A stretch of DNA of 64,000 nucleotides, taken from contig NZ_JAPDPD010000011.1 of the NCBI RefSeq assembly GCF_026283965.1, forward strand, positions 1 to 64,000. The letters run 5' to 3'. A program made the position numbers and the translations under genes. This DNA is from Dyella subtropica. GTDB taxonomy: Bacteria; Pseudomonadota; Gammaproteobacteria; Xanthomonadales; Rhodanobacteraceae. The notes beneath the pieces were generated by a model, which was not told the DNA's origin, ran no database searches, and saw only the letters and a list, made by a program, of their open reading frames with translations. This document shows positions 44,661-53,025 of this stretch, piece after piece (position 1 is the stretch's first letter; every line of letters begins with the position of its first letter).

Positions 44661-45542
44661 ATGGATGTCACCCGCCAGACCAATGACGAGCAGACAACAC
44701 TTTGGAACGGCACTGGCGGTCGCGCCTGGGTCGAGTCGCAGGCGGTACTCGATCAGATGTTCGAACCGTTTGAGTGCCTGCTAGCCGAATCGGTCCCCGC
44801 CGGATCAGCACACCGCGTACTCGACGTTGGCTGCGGCACGGGTAGCACAACACTCGCTGTCGCACGGCGGCTCGGCGCGAAGGGGCGTTGCATCGGCATC
44901 GATATTTCCGATCCGATGCTCGCTGCCGCTCGGGTCCGCGCTGAAAGGGAGGGAGCGCCGGCAAGCTTCATCCGCGCAGATGCCCAGATGCACGCCTTCG
45001 AGCCCGCGAGTTTCGACGCGATCATTTCGCGCTTCGGCGTGATGTTCTTCGAAGACTCCGTGCGGGCGTTTGCGAACTTGCGACGTGCCGCAAGAGACGG
45101 CGCCGAACTCCGCTTCGTCGCTTGGCGGGGCCCTGAGGAAAATCCGTTCATGACCACGGCCGAGCGCGCCGCGGCGCGGCTTCTGCCCAACCTGCCGGCG
45201 CGTGCGCCGAACGCACCAGGACAGTTCGCCTTCGCGGACAAGCACCGGGTCTACCGCATTCTGGAGGAGGGTGGCTGGGCCGGGATCGACATCCGGTCGA
45301 TCGATGTCGCCTGCACGTTTCCCGAGAAGGAGTTGATCCCCTACCTGACCCGGCTCGGCCCTCTCGGCCGCGTGCTGCAGGAGGTGGACGGCCCGACACA
45401 CGCCCAGGTTATCGAAACGGTCCGCACCGCTTTTGATCCCTATGTGCATGGAGCGGAAGTGGGCTTTACCGCGGCCTGCTGGATGGTCGTCGCCCGGGTG
45501 CCGCTGTCATCGGCTGCGCCGAGAGAAGCGGCAAATGTCTGA
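44661..45542 (+). CDS. Class I SAM-dependent methyltransferase
   Basis: The 293-residue protein has a methyltransferase_11-type Rossmann fold: [20 protein letters not shown] (SAM loop, near residue 53), [17 protein letters not shown] and [30 protein letters not shown]. The rest resembles UbiE/arsenite-methyltransferase relatives but no Cys triad typical of ArsM was found. Likely a small-molecule methyltransferase induced through the divergent MerR regulator. Its stop overlaps the start of the next gene by 8 bases. Confidence 0.85.
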   Translation: MDVTRQTNDEQTTLWNGTGGRAWVESQAVLDQMFEPFECLLAESVPAGSAHRVLDVGCGTGSTTLAVARRLGAKGRCIGIDISDPMLAAARVRAEREGAPASFIRADAQMHAFEPASFDAIISRFGVMFFEDSVRAFANLRRAARDGAELRFVAWRGPEENPFMTTAERAAARLLPNLPARAPNAPGQFAFADKHRVYRILEEGGWAGIDIRSIDVACTFPEKELIPYLTRLGPLGRVLQEVDGPTHAQVIETVRTAFDPYVHGAEVGFTAACWMVVARVPLSSAAPREAANV

Positions 45543-46056
45543 GGCGGCGGCTTATCTGATGGGGGCTCTTGTGATCGGAGGGGGCGCGACGGTGGTCATG
45601 GACCTCTGGGCGGTTGCTCGACAACGGTTGCTCGGCATTCCTCCGCTGGACTATGGCCTAGTGGGGCGCTGGCTGGCCCATCTGGCGAGGGGGATCTTTC
45701 GCCACGACCCCATTACCGCCTCGCCAGCTGTGCAGGGTGAGCGCCTGATCGGGTGGACGGCTCACTATCTGATCGGCATCGCATTCGCGGGTGTGCTGCT
45801 CGCCATCTGGGGCCTTGAATGGATTTGCCGCCCGACCATCGTCCCCGCGTTGATGATCGGAGTCGGCAGCGTGGCGGCTCCGTTCTTGCTCATGCAACCG
45901 GGCATGGGTGCCGGCATCGCCGCCAGTCGCACTCCTCATCCCGCCACAGCGCGTCTGCGCAGCCTCGTCACGCACGGGGTTTTCGGTCTCGGCCTCTACT
46001 CGGCCGGTTGGGTCGCCCATGGGTTGGGCGTGTTTCGATGGTGGAGCTTTTGTTAG
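45535..46056 (+). CDS. DUF2938-family membrane protein
   Basis: The predicted 173-residue protein has four hydrophobic helices: [75 protein letters not shown] and [21 protein letters not shown]. The [15 protein letters not shown] loop is typical of DUF2938. It starts inside the methyltransferase gene, so it is translationally coupled to it. It is convergent with the Mut7-C gene, 5 bases apart. The function is unknown. Confidence 0.85.
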   Translation: MSEAAAYLMGALVIGGGATVVMDLWAVARQRLLGIPPLDYGLVGRWLAHLARGIFRHDPITASPAVQGERLIGWTAHYLIGIAFAGVLLAIWGLEWICRPTIVPALMIGVGSVAAPFLLMQPGMGAGIAASRTPHPATARLRSLVTHGVFGLGLYSAGWVAHGLGVFRWWSFC

Positions 46057-46061
46057 CGGCT

Positions 46062-46895
46062 CTAAATATTTCGGGTCTTCGTGGAAATATTCGATGCGTC
46101 TCGGTCTCGCAAAGTCTCCTGGCGCAACGTGCGCGTGAGCGTCTTGAGCTGCTCATAATGGGAGCCGTGCCAATAGATGCGCTCGCATCGGGCGCAGTGC
46201 ATGAAACGGCGGAATCGCGCGTAAACGCGCGGTGGCACGCGACCGGCAACGGCGGCGCGCTCGACGGGTCGCAGCTCTCCGTTGCAGGCCATGCAGCGGG
46301 TGAATGGCTTCAGGTCCCGCTGTAGCGAAAAAGCACGAATCACTTCCTGGATCTGCTGCTGCGGATCGGTAGCGCGGACCCAGTGTCCGCGTGAAATAGC
46401 GCCACGTTTGAGCAGTCCCACGTCACGCGTCAGAAGAATGCGACGCTCGCGCACGGATGTGCTCGCCAGGCGCGCGTCATCGCAATGACGCTCGTAGACC
46501 GTATCGAAGCCAAGAAGCCGCAGTCGCCGCGCGAGCACACCGAGATGCACGTCCGCGACGAAGCGCGTACGGCGTAGCGGGCGAGGCCGCAAACGATAGA
46601 GCGGACGCAGGTCGAAACGCTCGAACATCGGGTAGACCGCGACGCGCTCCCCGCCGCGCAGCCGGTACGCGAAGCGAACCGATGTGCCATCGACCAGGAT
46701 GAGATCGACCTCCGTGTGCGGCACGCCCAGCGACTCGATCGTATCCTTCACGGCCGGTGTACCGTCAAAGGCATGCGCGAACGTGCGTTTGCGTCGTGCC
46801 ATGGGCAGAAAGTCGTTCAGCTCCTCGTAGAAGCGAAACTCTGCCGTGTGCAGGGACGATGGCGCTGCGTGCCGCAGTTCAGGCGAGTGAGCCAT
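46062..46895 (-). CDS. Mut7-C ubiquitin/RNase domain protein
   Basis: The 277-residue protein joins an N-terminal Mut7-C ubiquitin-like domain (TAEFRFYEELNDFLPMARRKRTFAHAFDGTPAVKDTIESLGVPHTEVDLILVDG) to a C-terminal Mut7-C RNase (PIN-fold-like) domain: RFVADVHLGVLARRLRLLGFDT with the catalytic Asp, then RRILLTRDVGLLKRG, and a zinc ribbon CMACNGEL...CARCERIYWHGSHYEQL. This fusion is thought to be an RNase or RNA-interacting factor. Direct substrates are not known. The start is ATG at 46895. Confidence 0.9.
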   Translation of the reverse strand: MAHSPELRHAAPSSLHTAEFRFYEELNDFLPMARRKRTFAHAFDGTPAVKDTIESLGVPHTEVDLILVDGTSVRFAYRLRGGERVAVYPMFERFDLRPLYRLRPRPLRRTRFVADVHLGVLARRLRLLGFDTVYERHCDDARLASTSVRERRILLTRDVGLLKRGAISRGHWVRATDPQQQIQEVIRAFSLQRDLKPFTRCMACNGELRPVERAAVAGRVPPRVYARFRRFMHCARCERIYWHGSHYEQLKTLTRTLRQETLRDRDASNISTKTRNI

Positions 46896-47161
46896 TGGTG
46901 ACGAGGCCTCGATACGCGCCCTCTGTCTATCCGATGCGTCCGTGCGCTTGGCGTGGGCCGCTGACCGAAATGACCGAATCAGAGCCGATGCAGAGAGGAC
47001 GACACAGTATGTGCTCTTTGTGCCGAGCGCGGCTCCTGGAAGGTGTCCGCGACCACCCGTGCATGTATCGGTTTGGACGCCAACGTGTGTGTGGCTGACT
47101 CGAACGTTGAGGGCGAAGAGGGGCTGGCGGTCCGTTTACACAAAATCTGAAGCACGCCCAA

Positions 47162-47512
47162 TCATAGATAGGATCCCGCCGATCCAAGCGGTATCTTGGC
47201 CCGCCAAATCGCCAGATGTTGTGCCATTTCTTCCGCGTAGTTGTAGTCCGGTTCGGCGCGTTCCTGGATTTGCTGGAGTACTTCAAACGCAAAGTGCTCA
47301 TCACCGTAGGTGCGCCAGTCTTCCATCAATGCCTTGTTACGGTGAGTTCCAAGCTGGAGCTCCATTCGGTGACGATTCAAAGCGCCTGCAAGGTTGATGC
47401 TTTGATCGACAAGTGTTCTGCCGGTGACGAGGTTTTTGATAGAGAAAATGCCCATCGGAGGCAGGGCCATTTTGTAAGCCCGTGTGAGCTCCTTGCGTCG
47501 AGTGCGCTCCAT
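47162..47512 (-). CDS. GIY-YIG nuclease-superfamily protein
   Basis: The predicted 116-residue protein has the GIY-YIG frame: GIFSIKNLVTGRTLVDQSINLAGALNRHRMELQLGTHRNKALMEDWRTYGDEHFAFEVLQQI. The GIY motif appears as G-I-F-S and the second as S-I-N; a His/Arg/Glu set (RHRMELQLGTHRN) follows. It could be a DNA nuclease or a non-catalytic relative. Its ATG overlaps the TAA of the preceding gene by one base, making it the third gene of an operon. Confidence 0.75.
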   Translation of the reverse strand: MERTRRKELTRAYKMALPPMGIFSIKNLVTGRTLVDQSINLAGALNRHRMELQLGTHRNKALMEDWRTYGDEHFAFEVLQQIQERAEPDYNYAEEMAQHLAIWRAKIPLGSAGSYL

Positions 47513-47910
47513 TACAAATGTTCCTCGGTAACACGGGTCGGCCATTGAAAATCCATGGTCGCACCGATGCCTTCTTGGATATGGGCGGGCCAATGCGCAG
47601 TCAGTTCACGCAATTTGAAAGCGTCGTTGGCAAACAAGGCGCGGACGGCCTCTTCGAAGTGAGGTCGATCCCCGGCCATGTCGCGCATGAACAGATAGCA
47701 GACTTCTTTGGCGCGGGCCATTCGGTATCGACCATCCCTATCCCTGCTGGCTTCTTCGACCAGCAGACGCAAGGTTGCATTTGCGCTGCGCGATTGCTCT
47801 GCCAGCCAGTTCCAATGGCGAGGCGGCAAGTTGATGCTTCGGCCTTCGAGTCGAGACGAGCTTGACGAGGTCAAGTCGTGTGCGTTTGTCACGTTCGGAG
47901 GGCCACTCAC
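47512..47910 (-). CDS. DUF2239-like protein, short form
   Basis: The 132-residue protein matches the C-terminal half of DUF2239 proteins: SINLPPRHWNWLAEQSRSANATLRLLVEEAS, then RMARAKEVCYLFMRDMAGDRPHFEEAVRALFANDAFKLRELTAHWPAHI. The N-terminal half usual in the family (about 70 more residues) is missing, so it may be truncated or a short subtype. The function is unknown. Overlaps with both operon neighbours (ATGA with the gene before, TAATG with the GIY-YIG gene) suggest coupled translation. Confidence 0.7.
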   Translation of the reverse strand: MSGPPNVTNAHDLTSSSSSRLEGRSINLPPRHWNWLAEQSRSANATLRLLVEEASRDRDGRYRMARAKEVCYLFMRDMAGDRPHFEEAVRALFANDAFKLRELTAHWPAHIQEGIGATMDFQWPTRVTEEHL

Positions 47911-48365
47911 TTGGAACCTCCTGGCACGACGCTCGCGGTTTCCGACAGAGGCAGCAAACGCGAGTCCTCGATGGCTGCGGTTCGGTGTCCCATGCCGGCC
48001 AAATAGGCGTCGTGCGAGGCGAAAGCCGAGAACGACTCAACACTGCATTGCCTGATCAGCATGGCTATGTCCCAGCGCTCGTCTGGTGGTCCAATCAAGA
48101 AAGGCCCACCCGTACCAAGGAATTCGATGCTGCCTCCCGACGCGCGCAGGTAGGGCAGTGTGTGCTCGATATAGCGCTGAAAGGCCTCCGCTCCCGTGAT
48201 GGGGGTTTGCGGTGCCAATTCGGGAGTCGCCGCATAGTCAGCCACGCCGCGCAGACGCAACAGGTTGAGCATGAGGATGTTGCCGCTCATTTGCCGCATG
48301 ACAAATGCGCGACCTGAACTCTGGGTCGGTTCCAGATAGCGAGTGATTGGCTCTGATGCCGTCAT
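47907..48365 (-). CDS. DUF1330-like protein
   Basis: The 152-residue protein has the DUF1330 pattern: MLNLLRLRGVADYAATPELAPQTPITGAEAFQRYIEHTLPYLRASGGSIEFLGTGGPFLIGPPDERWDIAMLIRQCSVESFSAFASHDAYLAGMGHRTAAIEDSRLLPL. The fold is a ferredoxin-like dimeric alpha/beta barrel. It is the first gene of the DUF1330-DUF2239-GIY-YIG operon, read from a promoter at 48490-48518. Its role is unknown. Confidence 0.8.
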   Translation of the reverse strand: MTASEPITRYLEPTQSSGRAFVMRQMSGNILMLNLLRLRGVADYAATPELAPQTPITGAEAFQRYIEHTLPYLRASGGSIEFLGTGGPFLIGPPDERWDIAMLIRQCSVESFSAFASHDAYLAGMGHRTAAIEDSRLLPLSETASVVPGGSK

Positions 48366-48489
48366 GGCTAGGGAGTCCTGGCTGGGTTACTTGCCCCAAG
48401 GAGAAGTGGCTCCGGCGAGGAGCATGAGCGACTTTCCCGAGCTGCGATGTGGCTTGGCTGACCTTCGGCCGGTGAGGCGTCGGGCGCAA

Positions 48490-48518
48490 AATATACCCGG
48501 GTGTAATTTGATGGTCAA
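48490..48518 (-). promoter_or_regulatory. Sigma-70-like promoter for the DUF1330 operon
   Basis: The minus strand reads TTGACC, 17 bases, TATATT, followed by the operon about 125 bases on. A near direct repeat CCGGGTGTAAT/CCGGGTAAAA flanks it and could be an operator. The remaining 48366-48985 gap shows no convincing gene. Confidence 0.5.
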
Positions 48519-48985
48519 TAACAGCCGGGTAAAAAGATGGCCTGGGGGAGTGCGGGTGGCGGACACGAGTGGCGATGGGGCCTGGCGGGCTATGTGCCGC
48601 GTTGAAGCCGATCGCGCTTGACCAGCAAAGATTCGCGGCGAAATACCACGTGCTCTTCGTGCCGTCCTGATGGCCACGGCTTCCGATCAGGGGCGTCCGA
48701 GTGAGTGGGCATGCTCGGCTCTGCGCTCTCGTGCCTGTACATCGTCGAGAATGCAAGCCGTGCCTGTTACGCCCTGCGGGTGCTTCGCCAAGACGTCACG
48801 CTTTTCGTGGCATATGTTCACGGCACAACTGGAGAGCGGCTGCAGGCGCACGTCGCCGACACGCCTTCGGACGCGCACTCACGCATCGCCCGCTCTCCTT
48901 GGGTGCCCCCGGCTTCCCGGTCCAACGCACGCACCGGGCCGAGAGGTTTCTTTCCGTAGCCAAACCAACTGCAAGGAGCTGCACG

Positions 48986-49870
48986 ATGACCGCCAACAGC
49001 GTTTCAAGCGCCGCATATTGCCAGGGGTTTTTCGCCGATCACGGTGGAGCCGCCTACGTCGAGCAACTGAAGAAATCGGGTTTCAATACCGTGATCCTGG
49101 CGTTGGGGCACCCTCACGAACAGGCTGATATCTACTACGGCAACACGTTGATCATTCGTAATGGCGTCTACGTCGGCCCGGTCGGTTGGCCGGAGCTGGT
49201 CGCCAGCCTGCTCAAGGCGCCCACCACGGTCAATCGGGTGCTGTTTTCGATCGGCGGCGCCGATGTCGGCGACTTCGGCAATATCGCCAATCTGATAAAG
49301 AAATACGGCACGGGCCCGGAAACCGCGCTTTATCGCAACTTTCATGCGCTCAAGTCTCTATTCCCCGCCATCGAATGCATCGACCTGGATGATGAAGAGC
49401 AGCTGCAAGCTTCGGTCATCGTGCAGTTCAGCCTCATGCTCGGCCGGATTGGCCTCAAGACCACTTTTTGCCCGTACTACCAGCCAACGTTCTGGGTCGA
49501 CTGTCTCAAGCAGATCGAAAAGGAGGCGCCCGGCCAGGTCGTGGGCTTCAATCTTCAGTGCTACTCCGGTGGCGGCGGCAATGAGCCGGCTCAATGGATC
49601 GCCGCTATCCGCCAGGTCATGGGCGATAGCTTCCCGGCAACGTTCGTCACGCCTGGGCTGTCTTCTTCGCAGACGCCCGACGAAGTGCGCGAACAGTTCG
49701 AAATATGGCGCACCAGCGGGATCAACAGCGGCTTCTTGTGGACTTACGAGGATGCCGGAAATCAGGCGCCTGCCTACGCACAAGCGATTCGCGACGGCTT
49801 GCAGCATCCCTTGCAAGGCAAGCCGCCGATCGGCAAGCCGGGTGAACGGACGACCGGCGACCGTGCTTGA
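48986..49870 (+). CDS. GH18-like (chitinase-fold) protein without signal peptide
   Basis: The 294-residue protein has a beta/alpha-barrel of the GH18 type. IECIDLDDEE near residues 130-139 matches the D-x-D-x-E catalytic motif, preceded by VNRVLFSIGGADVGDFGNI (the SxGG strand). AAGGAG sits 8 bases before the ATG at 48986, which is chosen because an upstream reading frame is non-homologous. No signal peptide is seen, unusual for chitinases, so an intracellular or non-classical export role is possible. The substrate is unknown. Confidence 0.75.
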   Translation: MTANSVSSAAYCQGFFADHGGAAYVEQLKKSGFNTVILALGHPHEQADIYYGNTLIIRNGVYVGPVGWPELVASLLKAPTTVNRVLFSIGGADVGDFGNIANLIKKYGTGPETALYRNFHALKSLFPAIECIDLDDEEQLQASVIVQFSLMLGRIGLKTTFCPYYQPTFWVDCLKQIEKEAPGQVVGFNLQCYSGGGGNEPAQWIAAIRQVMGDSFPATFVTPGLSSSQTPDEVREQFEIWRTSGINSGFLWTYEDAGNQAPAYAQAIRDGLQHPLQGKPPIGKPGERTTGDRA

Positions 49871-49930
49871 CATCATGCTCATGGCCGATGGCTGCCTTTC
49901 CCGGTAGCTAATCTCAGCGACGCGAGTTCT

Positions 49931-49966
49931 GGACTCCCTCCTTGCGACTGAAGGGAGTCCCCTTTT
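49931..49966 (+). terminator. Intrinsic terminator after the GH18-like gene
   Basis: A perfect 9-bp stem GGACTCCCT...AGGGAGTCC with a 12-base loop is followed by CCTTTT. Confidence 0.65.
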
Positions 49967-50060
49967 CGGGGCAAGCAGGGGGAGGGGGCATCTGGTTTGC
50001 CGCTTATCGCGGCACGTGAGCGAACAATGACCCCAAGAAAAAACCGCGCTGATGCACAGG

Positions 50061-51026
50061 CTAGCGTTCCTTGGGTCGGCGATTTGTAGTTCGTTTCTTG
50101 CGCTGAGGCGACGGTGCCGCTTCAAGCGCGCGGCGCAGTTGCGGCGCCTGCTCATGAATGTAGTTCCACAATCGATGCGCGACCGGCCCATGCGGTTGAT
50201 CACAGCGCCTTGCCGCAACCAATTCCACAGTGTTACCCGGTAGGTAGCGGCCGGCAATGGATTGCAGATGTCCGTCGCGCAGTTCCTCTTCGATCAAGAA
50301 ACGTGGCATATGGCCCCAGCCAAGGCCCTGAAGGATGATTTCCTTCTTCATCAACTGATCCGCCACCGTACATTGGTGCGCACCCTCGATCGTGAAATAG
50401 TCCCGGGGCGGCGAATGGCGCGCGGTGTCCCGGATGATGCACTGGGTGAACTCGCGCATCTGCTCAGGTTTGATCGAGCGCGAGACAGGCGATGGCAGAA
50501 AGCCCGCCGCGACCACCGGAATGAATGGCACTTCGCACAGATCCACCCACTCCACGCGTGAGTCGCTCTTGTCGACGTGGTGCAGGATCAGGTCGGCATC
50601 GCCGTCGAACAGCCGCTCCCACGGCCCGGTGACGGCCTCGAAGTGCACATGCAGGCGCGTTCCTGGGCATTGCGCGAAGAAGCGGCCGAGCATGCCGAGC
50701 ACCTGCGGACGAGGGCACAGGTCGCCTATGACCACCTGCAGCTCGCTTTCTTCGCCCATCACCAGTTGTGCGGCATGGGTACGCAAGCCTTCCACTTCGC
50801 GTAGCAGCGATTGCGCACGGTGGTGGAATGAACGCCCATCCGCGGTCAGGCGTACCCGATAGCCGCTGCGATCCAATAGAGATAAGCCAAGCTGGCGTTC
50901 CAGTTTGGCGACGGCAGCGAATACCGCAGGGTGCGAGCGGTGCAATGCCGCGGCTGCCGCCTGGAAGCCGCCAGCGCGGACCACGGCATCGAAGCATTGC
51001 AGGTCATGAAGGGTGAATTCGGTCAT
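50061..51026 (-). CDS. LysR-family transcriptional regulator
   Basis: The 321-residue protein has the LysR helix-turn-helix (TLHDLQCFDAVVRAGGFQAAAAALHRSHPAVFAAVAKLERQLGLSLLDRSGYRVRLT) and a substrate-binding-like domain (ELQVVIGDLCPRPQVLGMLGRFFAQCPGTRLHVHFE). It ends in a basic tail KKRTTNRRPKER. The start at 51026 is chosen by the homologous N-terminus. It is divergent from an alpha/beta hydrolase at 51192, with a palindrome between, so it probably regulates that gene. Confidence 0.9.
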   Translation of the reverse strand: MTEFTLHDLQCFDAVVRAGGFQAAAAALHRSHPAVFAAVAKLERQLGLSLLDRSGYRVRLTADGRSFHHRAQSLLREVEGLRTHAAQLVMGEESELQVVIGDLCPRPQVLGMLGRFFAQCPGTRLHVHFEAVTGPWERLFDGDADLILHHVDKSDSRVEWVDLCEVPFIPVVAAGFLPSPVSRSIKPEQMREFTQCIIRDTARHSPPRDYFTIEGAHQCTVADQLMKKEIILQGLGWGHMPRFLIEEELRDGHLQSIAGRYLPGNTVELVAARRCDQPHGPVAHRLWNYIHEQAPQLRRALEAAPSPQRKKRTTNRRPKER

Positions 51027-51036
51027 GTCAGCGTTG

Positions 51037-51064
51037 ATTACAAAGATTGTGCGATCTTTGTAAT
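51037..51064. promoter_or_regulatory. 11-bp inverted repeat operator
   Basis: ATTACAAAGAT-TGTGCG-ATCTTTGTAAT, perfect arms. It lies 11 bases upstream of the LysR ATG and 127 bases before the divergent hydrolase, a typical LysR binding site (T-N11-A is also present). Confidence 0.7.
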
Positions 51065-51191
51065 ATCTATGCGATTCGGCCGCAACTAGGATTTGCTCCA
51101 CGGCATCCGCCGTTGCAAGAGCAAGCATCCGATCCGGCCATGCCGACTCGGCGCTCTCAAGAAACGTCATTCAGAAGAAGACGCGCCGCAG

Positions 51192-51992
51192 ATGAAACAT
51201 CTATCTTTCTTTACCACCGGTGACGGTGCTCGTATGGCCTACCGATTCGATGGCGATGCCGACAAGCCGGTGCTCGTCCTATCGAACTCCATTGGCACCA
51301 CGCTCCATATGTGGGATGGACAGATTTCGGAGCTGTCGAGGCACTTCCACGTCCTGCGCTACGACTTGCGTGGACATGGTGCATCCAGCGCTCCTGCGGG
51401 GGCCTATTCGATGGACCGGCTCGGCCGGGACGTCATCGAGTTGCTCGACGCGTTGGGTATCGAGCGGGTGCATTTCCTGGGCTTATCGCTGGGCGGCATG
51501 ATTGGCCAATGGCTGGGCATCTATGCTCCGGAACGGATTGACCGCCTGATATTGAGCAACACCTCACCCTTACTCGGGACCGCCGACCAATTCGATCAGC
51601 GCATCGCTTCCGTGCTGCAAGCCAAGGACATGGTGGAGACCGCCGAGATGTTCCTGGGCAATTGGTTTCCGGCGCGCATGCTGGAAGCGAAGGAGCCTGT
51701 CGTTGAAGAGTTTCGCGCCATGTTGTTGGCCACAGATCGGCAGGGCCTCGCGGGGTGTTACGCGGCGGTTCGTGACATGGACCTGCGCCGGACCATCGCG
51801 CTTATCCCTAACCCGACCTTGGTGATTGCCGGCCAGTACGACACGGTGACCGCTGCCAGTCACAGCGAACTCATCGCCGCGACCGTGCCCGGATCAACAC
51901 TGGTCGTTTTGCCTGCCGTGCATTTGTCGAACGTCGAATATCCGGCCGAGTTCTTGGGTGCTGTGCTGGAGTTTCTTCTCGGCAGGACCTGA
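51192..51992 (+). CDS. Alpha/beta hydrolase, 3-oxoadipate enol-lactonase-like
   Basis: The 266-residue protein has the PcaD arrangement: VLVLSNSIGTTLHMWDGQI (oxyanion region), RYDLRGHGASS, nucleophile elbow GLSLGGMIGQW, and the acid IAGQYDTVT with the triad His in PAVHLSNVE. PcaD opens 3-oxoadipate enol-lactone in the beta-ketoadipate pathway, but no other pca gene is here, so the substrate may differ. GCGCCGCAG precedes the ATG; no strong Shine-Dalgarno is seen. It is controlled in all likelihood by the divergent LysR regulator. Confidence 0.82.
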   Translation: MKHLSFFTTGDGARMAYRFDGDADKPVLVLSNSIGTTLHMWDGQISELSRHFHVLRYDLRGHGASSAPAGAYSMDRLGRDVIELLDALGIERVHFLGLSLGGMIGQWLGIYAPERIDRLILSNTSPLLGTADQFDQRIASVLQAKDMVETAEMFLGNWFPARMLEAKEPVVEEFRAMLLATDRQGLAGCYAAVRDMDLRRTIALIPNPTLVIAGQYDTVTAASHSELIAATVPGSTLVVLPAVHLSNVEYPAEFLGAVLEFLLGRT

Positions 51993-52059
51993 TGGCCTTC
52001 CGATGAGCGAGGTTTTGCCTTTGCTCTGGGGTCCCTGCGTATTCGCGGTTTCCTGCTTT

Positions 52060-52225
52060 GATGTTGGGCTATCGCAACCTGGCCGCGATAACGCGAACAT
52101 CGAAGCGTCAACGCCACTGGACCCCGGCCTCCGCCGGGGTGACGAAGCAGGGGTGGCGTCGCGAGCACTCACCCCGCCTCAGTGCTCTCCCCGTGCACAA
52201 ATCGGTGAACGGGGAGAGGAGGTAT
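52060..52225. repeat. Inverted copies of dispersed repeats
   Basis: This stretch, in the 325-base gap 51993-52317, holds the inverted forms of units seen at 29227-29500: CGCAACCTGGCCGCGATAACGC near 52073-52094, then CCGGCCTCCGCCGGGG near 52123-52138, then GCGAGCACTCACCCC and CTCTCCCCGTGCACAAATCG. It is a small repeat mosaic in reverse order and orientation to the one at 29.2 kb. No gene is seen in this gap. Confidence 0.7.
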
Positions 52226-52317
52226 GGATCACCAAAAAATAGTCCTTCCCAAGATGTCGATTTCAACCGCCGTCGTTCGTCGACCGATAGAAACCCCTCT
52301 ATCCATGGTGAAACACG

Positions 52318-52977
52318 ATGGCTTTGAAGCTCTATGCCCACCCCTTTTCTTCCTACTGCCAAAAAGTGCTGACGGCGCTGTATGAGAACGGCACGCCGTT
52401 CGAGTGGCGCCTCTTGTCGGGCGACAACCCCGAGGTGTTTGAGGAATTCGTGGCCCTGTGGCCAGTGAAGCGCTTTCCTTTGCTGGTGGACAATGACCGC
52501 ACGGTGGTCGAGGCGAGCACCATCATTGAATACCTCGGCCTCTGCCATCCGGGCCCCGTGGTCCTGCTGCCGGCGGATGCGCGTGCGGCCCTCGAGGTGC
52601 GCAGCATGGACCGCTTCTTCGATAACTACATTTCCACGCCGCAGCAGAAGATCGTGTTCGACAGCCTTCGGCCTGAGGCGGCACGCGACGCGCATGGCGT
52701 GGCGGAGGCGCGCGCGATGCTTGAAACCGCTTACGCCTGGCTGGACCAGCACATGGCCCAGCGCGAGTGGGCGGCCGGCGACCAGTTCAGCCTCGCCGAC
52801 TGTGGCGCGGCACCCTTTCTGTTCTATGCCGACTGGACGCATCGCATCGATGTGTCGTTCTCCCATGTGATCGCCTACCGGAAACGGCTACTGGCCCGCC
52901 CGTCGTTCGCCCGCGCGGTGGACGAAGCGCGCCCGTATCGGCCGCTATTTCCGCTTGGCGCCCCCGATCGCGATTGA
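52318..52977 (+). CDS. Glutathione S-transferase family protein
   Basis: The 219-residue protein has a thioredoxin-like N-terminal domain (LKLYAHPFSSYCQKVLTALYENGTPFEWRLL, with a Ser/Cys at the active-site turn, then KRFPLLVDNDRTVVEASTIIEYLG carrying the cis-Pro and Glu/Ser glutathione contacts) and an all-helical C-terminal domain (SMDRFFDNYIST to the end). It conjugates glutathione to electrophiles or acts as a reductase. The start is the ATG at 52318. It is not obviously linked to neighbours. Confidence 0.88.
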   Translation: MALKLYAHPFSSYCQKVLTALYENGTPFEWRLLSGDNPEVFEEFVALWPVKRFPLLVDNDRTVVEASTIIEYLGLCHPGPVVLLPADARAALEVRSMDRFFDNYISTPQQKIVFDSLRPEAARDAHGVAEARAMLETAYAWLDQHMAQREWAAGDQFSLADCGAAPFLFYADWTHRIDVSFSHVIAYRKRLLARPSFARAVDEARPYRPLFPLGAPDRD

Positions 52978-53025
52978 CCGTTCCGTCCCGCCAAGGAGGT
53001 CAACTCAGGCTGAGCACGTGCTCAC

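Noticed and set aside
44661-45542. Arsenite methyltransferase (ArsM) next to a MerR regulator
   Set aside because: The fold fits a general SAM methyltransferase, but the conserved Cys residues required by ArsM are not present.
46896-47161. Short plus-strand frame with CSLCRA-like residues
   Set aside because: A Cys pair alone gives no support; no ribosome site or homology could be seen, so no gene was called in this 266-base gap.
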